Below are positions 34,960-44,321 of a stretch of DNA of 64,000 bases, one piece after another. Numbering within the stretch: the stretch's first letter is position 1; the number at the start of each line of letters is the position of its first letter. Location of the stretch: the NCBI RefSeq assembly GCF_000422645.1, contig NZ_AUGL01000008.1:158501-222500 (forward strand), read 5' to 3'. Source of the stretch: Ferrimonas futtsuensis DSM 18154 (GTDB taxonomy: Bacteria; Pseudomonadota; Gammaproteobacteria; Enterobacterales; Shewanellaceae). Position numbers and translations under genes: made by a program. Under the pieces are notes generated by a model. The model saw only the letters and a list, made by a program, of their open reading frames with translations, did no database searches and had not been told where the DNA came from.

Positions 34960-35406
34960 TCAGGGGTGCAGCTGCCCATAGTCGTTTTCCAGGGCCTGGG
35001 CTTTCTGGGGATCGACCAGCCTATTGAGGGAGCGCTGCTGGGTATTGAGCAGGCGGCCATTGATGTCGTTCTGGGCCTTGCACTGATGCACCAGCTGCTG
35101 CAGCTGCTGCCACAACAGGCCGATCTTCTTGCCGCTGTCGCCGGGGATGGCGGACAGCAGCCGGTTCATCCCCTTATCGTCACCGGGAAGCCCGAGGGCG
35201 GCCAGCTGATCACAGCGACCCTGGGCTCGCTGGCGCAGCACCTGGCACAGCTCGTCCTGACGGCTGTTGTGCCTGGACAGGGCTTCGGTGTCGCGGCGTT
35301 CCAGCAGATCGTGCTGATGACGGATCAGACTCTTGAGCTGCTCATACTGCTTAACGTCCAGCTGAATCCCCTTGACCAGTTGACGGACCTGTTCGGCTCG
35401 GGTCAC
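34960..35406 (-). CDS. flgN: FlgN-like flagellar chaperone
   Basis: 148 residues, all-helical in character, with the FlgN-type N-terminal pattern (LLERRDTEALSRHNSRQDEL) and central TQQRSLNRL. FlgN binds the C-termini of FlgK and FlgL and delivers them to the export gate; both partners are encoded at 42942-45239. The start overlaps the flgM stop (ATGA), so the two are translationally coupled. A terminator follows. Confidence 0.88.
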   Translation of the reverse strand: MTRAEQVRQLVKGIQLDVKQYEQLKSLIRHQHDLLERRDTEALSRHNSRQDELCQVLRQRAQGRCDQLAALGLPGDDKGMNRLLSAIPGDSGKKIGLLWQQLQQLVHQCKAQNDINGRLLNTQQRSLNRLVDPQKAQALENDYGQLHP

Positions 35407-35684
35407 CGTTTGGACCCGTGCTGTTCCAGCATCGCTTCCGCGATCCGATTCAGGTCGATGGGGTACCCTTCGGTGGACAGTTCCGCCTGCAGGGCGGCGA
35501 CCTTGTTTCGGTCGACGCTGTCCAGCTCATCCAGCTCCTTGCTGGCCTGGTTCAGCTGTTGCCACTGCTGGCTGACGGACTGGGACTGGTTCTCGCTCTG
35601 GTGTTTACTCACCGGGGCATTGCTGGTGTTGGCCTCCTGGTTTTGCAGGGAGACCAGCTGCTGGGATACCGGAGTAATTTCCAT
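35403..35684 (-). CDS. flgM: Anti-sigma-28 factor FlgM
   Basis: 93 residues. The N-terminal half is unstructured and Gln/Ser-rich; the C-terminal half has the sigma-binding helices (VDRNKVAALQAELSTEGYPIDLNRIAEAML), a good FlgM match. It would hold the FliA encoded at 50516-51244 until hook completion and then leave through the export channel. The presence of this pair implies sigma-28-dependent late genes, although no flagellin gene is in the window. Confidence 0.92.
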   Translation of the reverse strand: MEITPVSQQLVSLQNQEANTSNAPVSKHQSENQSQSVSQQWQQLNQASKELDELDSVDRNKVAALQAELSTEGYPIDLNRIAEAMLEQHGSKR

Positions 35685-35743
35685 GGTGTTCTCTCAATCG
35701 ATGTTGCCTTTGTCTATGGAGGGCGGCAGCTGGCAGCCAGAAC

Positions 35744-36472
35744 TTAAAAAATTGTTTCTACTTTTGCTGTTGCCACGATCCGGGCGGAAACAATTTTGCC
35801 GGATCGGCTGTTCTTCACCCTGATCACCTCACCTTGACTGCCCCCCTTGAGGGCGATGCCGGATGTGCTGGCGGCAAAGCTGTCACCTTGGGCCACCATC
35901 ACCACCTGCTGGCCACGTTCCACCATCAGCGGCGGCATCAACTGCTGGGCCTTGATGGGGGAGCCGGCGCGAATGCCCCGGCGGGCTCGCTGGCCGGCAA
36001 TGGATTCCATGGACATCAGCAGATCCCCGTCGGAGGGCGTCAGTGTGCGTTGCTGCCACCGCAGCTGCGTCGGTTGGATCAGATGACCCGCCATCAGCTT
36101 TGCCCGGGTGACGGGCACCCGGGCCTCAACAGAGAGGGTGCCACGAACCAGCAGGGACCATTTGGGGGTGGGGCAGGTGACCCGCCTGTGTTGTCGGCCC
36201 ACAGGAAAGCGCCCTCGCTCTCCTTCCAACAGCAGTGGCTGAGTGCAGGGGGGCAGGGCAGCGGTCCCCGAAGGGAGTTGGATACGCACCTCACTGTTCA
36301 GCCACTGGCCCGGATGTTGCTGTTGCCACAGGCGCACCTCTTCACTAAGGGCGTCATTAACCGCGGAGCGGATCTGCTTTGAGGCGTCCTCGGCGGTCGA
36401 GGACAGCGGAAACCCCAACAGCACCAGCAGGGGGAACAGGGAACTTCCGCTTCCGTTAAACCAGGCTTTCAA
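35744..36472 (-). CDS. flgA: Flagellar P-ring assembly chaperone FlgA
   Basis: 242 residues from TTG 36472, chosen because agag lies about 7 bases upstream and the product then has a signal peptide (LFPLLVLLGFPLSSTAED). The long open frame upstream of it runs into the flgB coding region and is not real. The C-terminal SAF-type domain is clear: PVTRAKLMAGHLIQPTQLRW, RRGIRAGSPIKAQQLMPP and VMVAQGDSFAASTSGIALKGGSQGEVIRVKNSRSGKIV. It assists P-ring (FlgI) assembly in the periplasm. Confidence 0.9.
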   Translation of the reverse strand: MKAWFNGSGSSLFPLLVLLGFPLSSTAEDASKQIRSAVNDALSEEVRLWQQQHPGQWLNSEVRIQLPSGTAALPPCTQPLLLEGERGRFPVGRQHRRVTCPTPKWSLLVRGTLSVEARVPVTRAKLMAGHLIQPTQLRWQQRTLTPSDGDLLMSMESIAGQRARRGIRAGSPIKAQQLMPPLMVERGQQVVMVAQGDSFAASTSGIALKGGSQGEVIRVKNSRSGKIVSARIVATAKVETIF

Positions 36473-36507
36473 AGCATATCTCTTTGTTAAATATGAAAAT
36501 AAAAACC

Positions 36508-36523
36508 TGGCACGGATTTTGGA
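36508..36523 (+). promoter_or_regulatory. Putative sigma-54 promoter of the flgB operon
   Basis: TGGCACG-GATT-TTGGA matches the -24/-12 consensus TGGCACG-N4-TTGCA except one base in the -12 box. Transcription would start about 36534, 33 bases before the flgB ATG. The activator would be LafK (28155-29462). Confidence 0.7.
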
Positions 36524-36566
36524 TTCCAGTGACCAGGACTGTATTAACACGTTACTAGGAGTTGCC

Positions 36567-36917
36567 ATGGCTATCAACCTGGAATCGGCACTGGGACTGC
36601 ATGCCCAGGGGTTGGATCTGAGGGTGGAGCGCACCAAGATTCTGGCCGCCAATCTGGCCAATGCGGAGACCCCCGGCTACCTGGCCAGAGACATCGATTT
36701 CTCCAAGGTGATGCAGGGCTATCAGAGCAGTGGTCAGCTGCAGCGGGAGTATCAGTTGGACTACCGGGTGCCCCACCAGATCGCCGCCGACGGCAACACG
36801 GTGGAGCTGGAGCAGGAGCAGGCGCGATTTGCCGCCAACTCCATGGATTTCCAGACCAGCCTCACCTTCCTGAATATGAAGATCAACGGCATTCGCACTG
36901 CCATCGAGGGTCAATAA
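36567..36917 (+). CDS. flgB: Flagellar rod protein FlgB
   Basis: 116 residues from ATG 36567, with taggag 5 bases upstream; a much longer open frame upstream lacks support. It has the conserved N-terminal rod motif (LRVERTKILAANLANAETPGYLARDIDF) and the C-terminal helix (DFQTSLTFLNMKINGIRTAI). It builds the proximal rod. First gene of the flgBCDEFGHIJKL operon. Confidence 0.95.
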   Translation: MAINLESALGLHAQGLDLRVERTKILAANLANAETPGYLARDIDFSKVMQGYQSSGQLQREYQLDYRVPHQIAADGNTVELEQEQARFAANSMDFQTSLTFLNMKINGIRTAIEGQ

Positions 36918-36919
36918 CC

Positions 36920-37333
36920 ATGTCGTTCAACCGAATCTACGACATCGCAGGCAGCTCCCTGGCGGCGCAAACCCAGCGGCTGAATACCGTGGCCAGCAAC
37001 CTGGCCAATGCCGATGCCGCCGCCGCGGATGTCGACCAGGCCTACCGGGCGGTAAAGCCCGTGTTTCGCGCCATCTATGACCAGTTCAATGGCGCCCCTT
37101 CCGCCAAGGTAGAGGTGGCGGCCGTGGTGCAGACCGATGCGCCGGTGGAGATGCGCTTTGAGCCGAACCACCCCTACGCCAACGAGGAGGGCTTTGTGGC
37201 CTACTCCAACGTGGATACCGTGGCGGAGATGGCGGACATGATGTCGGCCACTCAGAGCTTCGAAGCCAGCGTCAACATCATGAACCGGGCCCGCTCCATG
37301 CAGCAGGGCCTGCTGCAACTGGGGAGTAAATAA
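36920..37333 (+). CDS. flgC: Flagellar rod protein FlgC
   Basis: 137 residues with the rod N-terminus (DIAGSSLAAQTQRLNTVASNLANADAAAAD, where the usual NxxTPG turn is replaced by an Ala-rich stretch) and the C-terminal helix (MADMMSATQSFEASVNIMNRARSMQQGLLQLG). The GFVAYSNVDTVAEM core is typical. It is a proximal-rod subunit. It starts two bases after flgB. Confidence 0.95.
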   Translation: MSFNRIYDIAGSSLAAQTQRLNTVASNLANADAAAADVDQAYRAVKPVFRAIYDQFNGAPSAKVEVAAVVQTDAPVEMRFEPNHPYANEEGFVAYSNVDTVAEMADMMSATQSFEASVNIMNRARSMQQGLLQLGSK

Positions 37334-37335
37334 CC

Positions 37336-38016
37336 ATGGCGGTGAATGCCATCAACAGCGCCACTCAGAGTGGCGGTGACAGCAGTCAGATTCAGCCCAA
37401 CTCTGCGGCGGACCTGAAGAATGAATTCATGACCCTGATGATCGCCCAGATTGAAAATCAGGATCCCACCGACCCTCTGGACGCCAATGAGTACGTGGCC
37501 CAGCTGGCCCAGTTCTCCCAGGTGGAGAGCCTGGAGTACATCCGCCAGAACCAGTCTGCCCAGATGACCATGATGGAGAACGCCGCCATCGTTCAGTCCG
37601 CCTCGCTGCTGGGCAAGCAGGCGATGGTGCCCGCGGACGGTTTCACCCTCAGCGGTGAGGCGGTGGGCGGCAAACTCTATCTGGAGAACAGCGCCGAGTC
37701 GGTGCAGGTGCAGCTGATCGACGACAAGGGTGAGGTGGCCGCCACCCTGGATCTGGGCAGTCAGGGCAAGGGGGATGTGCCCTTTGCCGTGGACCCGCAG
37801 AAGCTCGGCCTGGTGGACGGAGAGTACCGTCTCAAGGTGACCGCCACCGCAGGGGACAGCGAACTGCCGGTGAACACCTTTGTTCGCGCCCCCATCGAGA
37901 AGATTCACTTTGCCAGCGCCTCAGGAATGATGATGGCGGAGATGGGCAATGGCCTGGGCACCATTTCGGTGCTCAACATCAGCGAAGTCAGCGCCACTGA
38001 CAGCGCAGTGCAATAA
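37336..38016 (+). CDS. flgD: Flagellar hook-cap protein FlgD
   Basis: 226 residues. The N-terminal FlgD region (LKNEFMTLMIAQIENQDPTDPLDANEYVAQLAQFSQVESLE) is highly typical, followed by two beta-rich domains. It caps the growing hook and is discarded on completion. It follows flgC by two bases, and flgE starts 16 bases after its stop. Confidence 0.95.
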   Translation: MAVNAINSATQSGGDSSQIQPNSAADLKNEFMTLMIAQIENQDPTDPLDANEYVAQLAQFSQVESLEYIRQNQSAQMTMMENAAIVQSASLLGKQAMVPADGFTLSGEAVGGKLYLENSAESVQVQLIDDKGEVAATLDLGSQGKGDVPFAVDPQKLGLVDGEYRLKVTATAGDSELPVNTFVRAPIEKIHFASASGMMMAEMGNGLGTISVLNISEVSATDSAVQ

Positions 38017-38032
38017 GGATACTGAGGATACT

Positions 38033-39226
38033 ATGTCTTACAACATCGCCATGAGTGGCCTGCGCTCCACCAGCCAGGAGCTGAACACCATCAGCAACAA
38101 CATCGCCAACGTCTCCACCGCCGGTTTCCGCGGGGCCCGCAGTGAATTTGCCGCCATCTACAACGGCGGACAGGCCGGAGGCGTCTCCATGACCGGCGCC
38201 AGCCAGAACTTCTCCCTCAACGGCACCATGAACTACACCGGCCGCTCATTGGACCTGGGGATCCAGGGCAACGGCTTCTTCGTGTTGGGCGCCGACGACG
38301 GCACCACCCTCTACAGCCGCGCGGGCATGTTCAACCAGAACGCCGACGGTTATGTGGTGGACCCCTATGGTAACCGCCTCCAGGGCTACCCGGTGAGCAG
38401 TGGCGGCACCATCTTGACCGGCTCTGTGGGCGACCTGCAGGTGCAGGCGGGCTCCATTCCTGCCCGGGCCACCACCGAGGTGAACATGACCGCCAATCTG
38501 GACGCCAGGGTCAACGCCATCACCGCCCCCTTCGATGCCACCGACGTCAACACCTATCACAGCTCCAACACCGTCTCTGTCTATGACTCCCAGGGCAACA
38601 AGCACGCCCTGACCCAGTACTACGTCAAGACCGGCGCCAACAACTGGACGGTGCACTACGCCGTGGATGGCACCACCCTGGCGGACACCAACACCATGAG
38701 CTTCGACACCTCCGGCAACCTCACCGCCGGCGGCACCGACGCCCTGACCATCAGCGCGGCCACCCTGGGTACCGGCTCTGCGGATCTGACCCTGGATCTG
38801 GCGTGGAACAACACCACCCAGTACGGCGCCGATTACATCACCTCCAAGATTGATCAGAACGGCAACACCTCGGGCGAGATGAAAGGGGTGCGGGTGGCCG
38901 AAGACGGCAAGGTGTACTCCACCTACACCAACGGCGAGGAGCGGTTGCAGGGCCAGGTGGTGCTGGCCAACTTCACCAACCCCAATGGCCTGGAAGCGGT
39001 GAACAACACCGCCTGGATTGCCAATCAGGAAGCCGGTGATCCGGCCGTCGGTGCGCCGGGCAGTGGCACCCTGGCGGGCGTCTCCGCAGGTTACATCGAA
39101 GGCTCCAACGTGGATCTGACCGCCGAGATGGTCAACCTGATGACCGCCCAGCGCAACTACCAGTCCAACGCCAAGGTGCTGACCGCGGCGGACACCATGA
39201 ACCAGTCCCTGCTTAACGCCATCTAG
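38033..39226 (+). CDS. flgE: Flagellar hook protein FlgE
   Basis: 397 residues from ATG 38033, the average length for FlgE. N-terminal MSGLRSTSQELNTISNNIANVSTAGFRGARSEF and C-terminal GYIEGSNVDLTAEMVNLMTAQRNYQSNAKVLTAADTM are the conserved coiled-coil parts; between them lie the FlgE D1/D2 domains with LGIQGNGFFVLGADDG and VYDSQGNKHALTQYY. It forms the universal-joint hook. Confidence 0.96.
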   Translation: MSYNIAMSGLRSTSQELNTISNNIANVSTAGFRGARSEFAAIYNGGQAGGVSMTGASQNFSLNGTMNYTGRSLDLGIQGNGFFVLGADDGTTLYSRAGMFNQNADGYVVDPYGNRLQGYPVSSGGTILTGSVGDLQVQAGSIPARATTEVNMTANLDARVNAITAPFDATDVNTYHSSNTVSVYDSQGNKHALTQYYVKTGANNWTVHYAVDGTTLADTNTMSFDTSGNLTAGGTDALTISAATLGTGSADLTLDLAWNNTTQYGADYITSKIDQNGNTSGEMKGVRVAEDGKVYSTYTNGEERLQGQVVLANFTNPNGLEAVNNTAWIANQEAGDPAVGAPGSGTLAGVSAGYIEGSNVDLTAEMVNLMTAQRNYQSNAKVLTAADTMNQSLLNAI

Positions 39227-39233
39227 GTGACCC

Positions 39234-39950
39234 ATGGATAAGTTGCTCTACACCGCCGTCAGCGGCGCCAACCGGGTGATGGCGGCCCAGGCTCTGAAGG
39301 CCAACAACCTGGCCAACGTCGACACCAACGGCTTCCGCGCCGATCTGGAGCGGGTTCAGGCGCTGGCGGTCTCCGACACCCGGGTGCTGTCCCAGCTGGG
39401 CAGTGCCGGGGTCAGCCGCAAGGCCGGGGAACTGGCCCCCACCGGCCGTACCCTGGATCTGGCCATCGAGGACCAGGGGATGTTTACCCTGCTGACGCCT
39501 CAGGGAGAGGCTTACAGCCGGGCCGGTCACCTGGAGCTCGACGCCCTGGGTCAGCTGACCCAGGCGGGGCTGCCGCTGGCGGGCCTGGACGGGCCCATCG
39601 TGCTGCCGGAGTACAGGGAGATCTTCGTCGGTGACGACGGCACCATCAGCGTCACCCCGGCCGAGGGCGGGGTGATCGAGGAGGTGGGGCGGCTGAAGCT
39701 GGTCAACCCGGACATGGCCCAGATGCGCAAGAGCCTGGATGGGCTGCTGCGTCCGGCAGACGGGGCTCCTCTGGCCGCCGATGACCAGGTCAGGGTGGTC
39801 AGCGGTTTCCTCGAGGGGAGCAACGTAGACGCGGTTCAGGAATTGGTGGCCTCCATGGATCTCAGCCGCCAGTTCGAAATCCAGATCAAATTGATGAAGA
39901 GTGCGGAAAGCCTGGCCAAGTCCGGTAACCGCCTGCTTAACGACGTATAA
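39234..39950 (+). CDS. flgF: Flagellar rod protein FlgF
   Basis: 238 residues. The N-terminus (LLYTAVSGANRVMAAQALKANNLANVDTNGFRADLE) and C-terminus (GFLEGSNVDAVQELVASMDLSRQFEIQIKLMKSAES) carry the rod/hook family signatures; a LDLAIEDQGMFTLLTPQGEAYSRAGHL core lies between. It is a proximal-rod protein encoded directly upstream of the distal-rod gene flgG. Confidence 0.95.
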   Translation: MDKLLYTAVSGANRVMAAQALKANNLANVDTNGFRADLERVQALAVSDTRVLSQLGSAGVSRKAGELAPTGRTLDLAIEDQGMFTLLTPQGEAYSRAGHLELDALGQLTQAGLPLAGLDGPIVLPEYREIFVGDDGTISVTPAEGGVIEEVGRLKLVNPDMAQMRKSLDGLLRPADGAPLAADDQVRVVSGFLEGSNVDAVQELVASMDLSRQFEIQIKLMKSAESLAKSGNRLLNDV

Positions 39951-39964
39951 CAGGGAACAACGCC

Positions 39965-40750
39965 ATGAGTTCAGCACTGTGGATCTCCAAGACCGGCCTG
40001 ACGGCCCAAGACACCAAGATGACGGCCATCGCCAACAACCTGGCCAACGTCAACACCACCGGCTTCAAGCGGGACCGGGTGGCTTTCAATGATCTCTTCT
40101 ACCAGGTGCAGCGCCAGCCCGGCGGCCAGGTGGACGAGGTCAATGATCTCCCTTCCGGCTTGCAACTGGGGACCGGGGTGCGGGTGGCGGGAACCCAGAA
40201 GGTGTTCACCACCGGCAATCTGGTGACCACCAGCCAGCAACTGGATCTGGGCATCGAAGGGCAGGGGTTCTTCCAGGTGCAGCAGCCCAACGGCGACCTG
40301 GGCTACACCAGAGATGGTCAGTTCTACCGTAACGCCGACGGCGAGATGGTGACCGCCGGCGGCCTGCCTCTGGTGCCGGGAATCACCATCCCCGAGGAGG
40401 CCCTGACCGTCACCATAGGTTCCGATGGCCGGGTGACCGCCCAGATGGCCGGCCAGGCAGACGCCGAGGAGCTGGGGCAGATCACCCTGGTGAACTTCAT
40501 CAACCCCACCGGCCTGGAGTCCCGGGGCGACAACCTCTACGCGGAAACCGCCGCGTCCGGGGTGCCCGTTGAAGGCACCGCCGGCGAGCAGGGGATGGGG
40601 ACCCTGCGCCAGGGCGCCCTGGAGTCCGCCAACGTCAACGTGGTGGAGGAGATGGTGGAGATGATCTCTACCCAGCGCGCCTACGAGATGAATGCCAAGG
40701 TGCTGACCGCGTCCGATGAAATGATGCAGTTCCTCAACCAGACGGTGTAA
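39965..40750 (+). CDS. flgG: Flagellar distal rod protein FlgG
   Basis: 261 residues, the standard FlgG length. Signatures are SALWISKTGLTAQDTKMTAIANNLANVNTTGFKRDRVAF, LGIEGQGFFQVQQPNGDLGYTRDGQFYRNADGEMV and the C-terminal LESANVNVVEEMVEMISTQRAYEMNAKVLTASDEMMQFLNQT. It forms the distal rod running through the P and L rings. Confidence 0.97.
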   Translation: MSSALWISKTGLTAQDTKMTAIANNLANVNTTGFKRDRVAFNDLFYQVQRQPGGQVDEVNDLPSGLQLGTGVRVAGTQKVFTTGNLVTTSQQLDLGIEGQGFFQVQQPNGDLGYTRDGQFYRNADGEMVTAGGLPLVPGITIPEEALTVTIGSDGRVTAQMAGQADAEELGQITLVNFINPTGLESRGDNLYAETAASGVPVEGTAGEQGMGTLRQGALESANVNVVEEMVEMISTQRAYEMNAKVLTASDEMMQFLNQTV

Positions 40751-40760
40751 GGAGAGAGAG

Positions 40761-41426
40761 ATGAAAGCCTGGATCGCCCTGTTTGTCCTGTTTCTCGGGG
40801 GCTGTGCCTCCCATTTCCCGGCGCCGGCGCCGGTGCCGGATACCCCGACCTGGGCGCCGCCCACGGTGGATTACAGCCTGCCCGCCGCCAAGGACGGCAG
40901 CCTCTACCGCCCCGGCTATATGTTGACCCTGTTCAAGGACAAGCGCGCCTTTCGAGAGGGGGACATCCTGACGGTGAACCTGGATGAGCGCACCCAGGCC
41001 AGCAAAAAGGCGGACACCTCCACCCGCAAGAGCACCAACCTCAGCGGCCAGGGCGACCTGGCACTCTCTAACGGCAACAGCTACGCCACCAGCGGTTCTC
41101 TGGGTACAGGCCATCAGTACAGCGGCAACGGCTCCAGCAGTCAGCAGAACCAGCTGACCGGCTCCATCACGGTCACCGTGGCCAAGGTGCTGCCTAACGG
41201 TGTGCTGCTGATCCGCGGCGAGAAGTGGCTTCGTCTGAATCAGGGGGATGAGTACCTGCGCCTGGTGGGTCTGGTGCGCACCGACGACATCGACAACGGC
41301 AATACCCTCTCATCACAACGCATCGCCGACGCCCGCATCATCTACGGTGGCAAGGGCGCCATTGCCGACAGCAACAGCATGGGCTGGGCTTCCCGCTACT
41401 TCAACAGCCCCTGGTTCCCCATGTAG
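40761..41426 (+). CDS. flgH: Flagellar L-ring lipoprotein FlgH
   Basis: 221 residues with a lipoprotein signal (FLGGCASHF, Cys about residue 14). The conserved FlgH core follows: [33 protein letters not shown], then [40 protein letters not shown] and [27 protein letters not shown]. It forms the bushing in the outer membrane. Confidence 0.97.
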   Translation: MKAWIALFVLFLGGCASHFPAPAPVPDTPTWAPPTVDYSLPAAKDGSLYRPGYMLTLFKDKRAFREGDILTVNLDERTQASKKADTSTRKSTNLSGQGDLALSNGNSYATSGSLGTGHQYSGNGSSSQQNQLTGSITVTVAKVLPNGVLLIRGEKWLRLNQGDEYLRLVGLVRTDDIDNGNTLSSQRIADARIIYGGKGAIADSNSMGWASRYFNSPWFPM

Positions 41427-41434
41427 GAAGGTCT

Positions 41435-42541
41435 ATGAGAATCCTGTTTATTCTTCTGCTCATCCTGTCGCTGCCCCTGCCTCTGGTGGCCGCGTCTCAG
41501 ACCCGTCAGATGATGGACCTGGTGGATGTGCAGGGGATTCGTGACAACCAGCTGGTGGGCTATGGCCTGGTGGTGGGTCTGACCGGCACCGGCGACAAGA
41601 GCCAGGTGAAATTCACCGCCCAGTCCGTGGTCAACATGCTCAAGCAGTTCGGGGTGCAGATCGACGGCACCTCGGACCCCAAGCTGAAGAACGTGGCCGC
41701 GGTGGCCATCCACGCCTCGGTGCCGCCCCTGGCCAGCCCGGGCCAGAGCCTGGATGTGACCGTTTCCTCCATCGGTGATGCCAAGAGCCTGCGTGGTGGC
41801 TCGCTGCTGATGACCCCGCTGCGAGGGGTCGATGGTGAGGTGTACGCCGTGGCCCAGGGCAACCTGGTGGTGGGCGGGGTCACCGCCGAAGGCCGTGACG
41901 GCACCTCGGTGACCATCAATGTGCCTACCGTGGGGACCATCCCCAATGGGGCCCTGCTGGAAGCCTCCATCCCCAGCAGCTTCCAGAGCGGCGGCGACAT
42001 CGTCCTCAACCTCAAGCATCAGAGTTTCAAGACCGCCCGCAACATCGAGCGGGCCATCAACGACACCTTCGGCCCCGATGTGGCCCGGGCCCAGAGCAAC
42101 GCCAAGGTGCGGGTTCATGCCCCAGACGATCCTCGCCAGCGGGTCACCTTCATGTCGATGCTGGAGGAGCTTCAGGTGCAGCCGGGGCGTCGACCCGCCC
42201 GGGTGGTGTTCAACAGCCGCACCGGCACCGTGGTGATGGGCTCAGATGTGCGGGTGCACAAGGCGGCGGTCAGTCACGGCAATCTGACGGTGGCGATCAC
42301 CGAGCAGACAGCGGTCAGCCAGCCTGGCGCCTTCTCCGGTGGCAACACCGCGGTGACCAACAACAGCAACATCAACATCGATCAGGGCGACGCCGCCATG
42401 TTTGTCTGGCCCGAGGGCACCTCGCTGGACACCATCGTCAAGGCGGTCAACTCCCTGGGCGCTGCGCCGGCGGACCTGATGGCCATTCTCCAGGCCCTGG
42501 ATGAGGCCGGGGCACTGGACGCAGAGCTGGTGGTGATCTGA
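41435..42541 (+). CDS. flgI: Flagellar P-ring protein FlgI
   Basis: 368 residues with a cleavable signal peptide ([17 protein letters not shown]). Signatures are [78 protein letters not shown] and [19 protein letters not shown]. It forms the periplasmic P ring with help from FlgA (35744-36472). Confidence 0.97.
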   Translation: MRILFILLLILSLPLPLVAASQTRQMMDLVDVQGIRDNQLVGYGLVVGLTGTGDKSQVKFTAQSVVNMLKQFGVQIDGTSDPKLKNVAAVAIHASVPPLASPGQSLDVTVSSIGDAKSLRGGSLLMTPLRGVDGEVYAVAQGNLVVGGVTAEGRDGTSVTINVPTVGTIPNGALLEASIPSSFQSGGDIVLNLKHQSFKTARNIERAINDTFGPDVARAQSNAKVRVHAPDDPRQRVTFMSMLEELQVQPGRRPARVVFNSRTGTVVMGSDVRVHKAAVSHGNLTVAITEQTAVSQPGAFSGGNTAVTNNSNINIDQGDAAMFVWPEGTSLDTIVKAVNSLGAAPADLMAILQALDEAGALDAELVVI

Positions 42542-42945
42542 TGCAGATAAGTTCCAATGGTGGATACCTGAATCGACTGGATGCCGGCCAGCTGATCTCT
42601 CAGCACGGCCACAACGGCGCCATCCAGGCGGTGAGCCAGCAGTTTGAAGCCCAGTTCCTGCAGACGGTGCTCAAGCACATGCGGGCGGCGGCGGATGTTC
42701 TGGCGGACGAGGAGAGCCCACTCTCCTCCAAAAACAACGCCATCTACCGTGATCTTCACGATGCCGAGCTGTCGCTGACGTTGAGCGGACGGGCTGGCAC
42801 CGGCCTGGTTCAGGCCCTGACCCGTCAGCTGGGTGGGGAGTTTAAGTCCGAGACGGCGCCGGTCGCTGTGGATAAGCAACCTGTGGTTACCGCTGCCATG
42901 CAGCAGGCGGTGATCCTGCCCTTCGTTGCTAAGGAAGCCCGATGA
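42541..42945 (+). CDS. flgJ: Rod-cap protein FlgJ, single-domain form
   Basis: 134 residues comprising only the rod-binding domain (QQFEAQFLQTVLKHMRAAADVL and YRDLHDAELSLTLSGRAGTGLVQALTRQL). The peptidoglycan-hydrolysing glucosaminidase domain found in ~310-residue FlgJ proteins is absent, so another enzyme must open the wall. It overlaps flgI by one base and flgK by four. Confidence 0.93.
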   Translation: MQISSNGGYLNRLDAGQLISQHGHNGAIQAVSQQFEAQFLQTVLKHMRAAADVLADEESPLSSKNNAIYRDLHDAELSLTLSGRAGTGLVQALTRQLGGEFKSETAPVAVDKQPVVTAAMQQAVILPFVAKEAR

Positions 42946-44312
42946 CAACCATGTTAAACACCGGCCTGTCCGGGCTGATTGCCAGCCAGGCGGCCCTGTC
43001 CGTGACCTCCAACAATATCGCCAATGCCACGGTGGCCGGCTACTCCCGCCAGCAGGTGATGCTGGGCACCGTCGAGGGCGGCGTCTATGGCCGCGGAGTG
43101 GCGGTAGAGGGGGTGCGACGCATCGCCGACCAGTACCTGGTGGACCAGGTGTGGAACACCACCACCAGCGCCAGTTTCCAGCAGACCCAGTCCAGCTACT
43201 TCAGCCAGGTCGAGCAGGTGTTCGGCTCCGAAGGGTCCAACATCTCCACCGGGCTGGACCAGCTGTTTGCCGCCCTGAACGCCAACCTGCTCTCCCCCAA
43301 TGACCTGGCGACCCGCCAATCCGTAGTCAATGAGGCCAAGGGACTCTCCCTGAGATTCAACGCCATCAACGACGGCCTGCAGAGCCAGTTCGATCAGGTG
43401 GAGAGTCAGTTGCGCGCGTCGGTGGAGCAGTCGAATGTGCAGCTCCATGAGGTGGCCCGCCTCAATGCCGAGGTGAAAGGCCATGGCGGCATCGCCGAGG
43501 CGCCGCCGGAGCTGTTGGATGAGCGTGATGCGGTGATCGCCGAACTGGCCAAGCAGCTGGACCTGACGGTGTCCGAGAACCACGATGGCACCCTGAATCT
43601 GGCCCTCACCCAGGGCCAGCCGCTGGTGGTGGGCAGCCATGCCGCCAAGCTGTCCATGGCTCCGGACCCGGCCAAGCCGGAGTTTGGCCGTTTGAGCGTG
43701 GCGCTGGAGGGGGCAGAGTTCGCCATCGACGAGTCCGTGGGCGGCAGCATCGGCGGTTTGCTGGATTACCGGGACAACAGCCTGGTGGACTCCAAGGCGT
43801 TTATCGATGATCTGGCCGCCCAGGTGGCCGATGAGATGAATACGGTGCTCTCGGCGGGCACCGACCTGAATGGCGCCGCGCCGACCCAGGATCTGTTCAG
43901 CTACGACCCCCTGAACCCGGCCGGTACCCTGCGGGTGACCCCGGGGTTTACCGCCGACAAGCTGGCGTTCGGCCAGGATGGTACGCCGGGGGACAACAGC
44001 AACCTCAAGGAGCTGGTGGCCCTGGCAGACAAAACCCTCACCTTCGGTTCCCTGGGGATGGACGCGACCCTGGGAGACGCATTTGCCTCCAAGCTGGGGG
44101 AGCTGGGTTCCCGCAGTCAGCAGGCCAAGCTGGATGCCGACTCCTCCTTGCAGGCTCAGCGCCGCGCTCAGGGGGAGTGGGCCGGGGTCAGCGGCGTCAA
44201 CCTGGATGAGGAGGGGGCGAACCTCATCCTCTATCAGCAGGCCTACCAGGCCAATGCCAAGGTGATCTCCACCGCCGATCAACTGTTTCAGACCGTGCTG
44301 CAAGCCTTCTAA
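42942..44312 (+). CDS. flgK: Hook-filament junction protein FlgK
   Basis: 456 residues, on the short side for FlgK. The N-terminus (LNTGLSGLIASQAALSVTSNNIANATVAGYSRQQVML) and the C-terminus (WAGVSGVNLDEEGANLILYQQAYQANAKVISTADQLFQTVLQA) are fully typical. It joins hook to filament and needs FlgN as chaperone. The very long minus-strand open frame opposite it is a codon-bias shadow. Confidence 0.96.
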   Translation: MTTMLNTGLSGLIASQAALSVTSNNIANATVAGYSRQQVMLGTVEGGVYGRGVAVEGVRRIADQYLVDQVWNTTTSASFQQTQSSYFSQVEQVFGSEGSNISTGLDQLFAALNANLLSPNDLATRQSVVNEAKGLSLRFNAINDGLQSQFDQVESQLRASVEQSNVQLHEVARLNAEVKGHGGIAEAPPELLDERDAVIAELAKQLDLTVSENHDGTLNLALTQGQPLVVGSHAAKLSMAPDPAKPEFGRLSVALEGAEFAIDESVGGSIGGLLDYRDNSLVDSKAFIDDLAAQVADEMNTVLSAGTDLNGAAPTQDLFSYDPLNPAGTLRVTPGFTADKLAFGQDGTPGDNSNLKELVALADKTLTFGSLGMDATLGDAFASKLGELGSRSQQAKLDADSSLQAQRRAQGEWAGVSGVNLDEEGANLILYQQAYQANAKVISTADQLFQTVLQAF

Positions 44313-44321
44313 GGAGCCCTG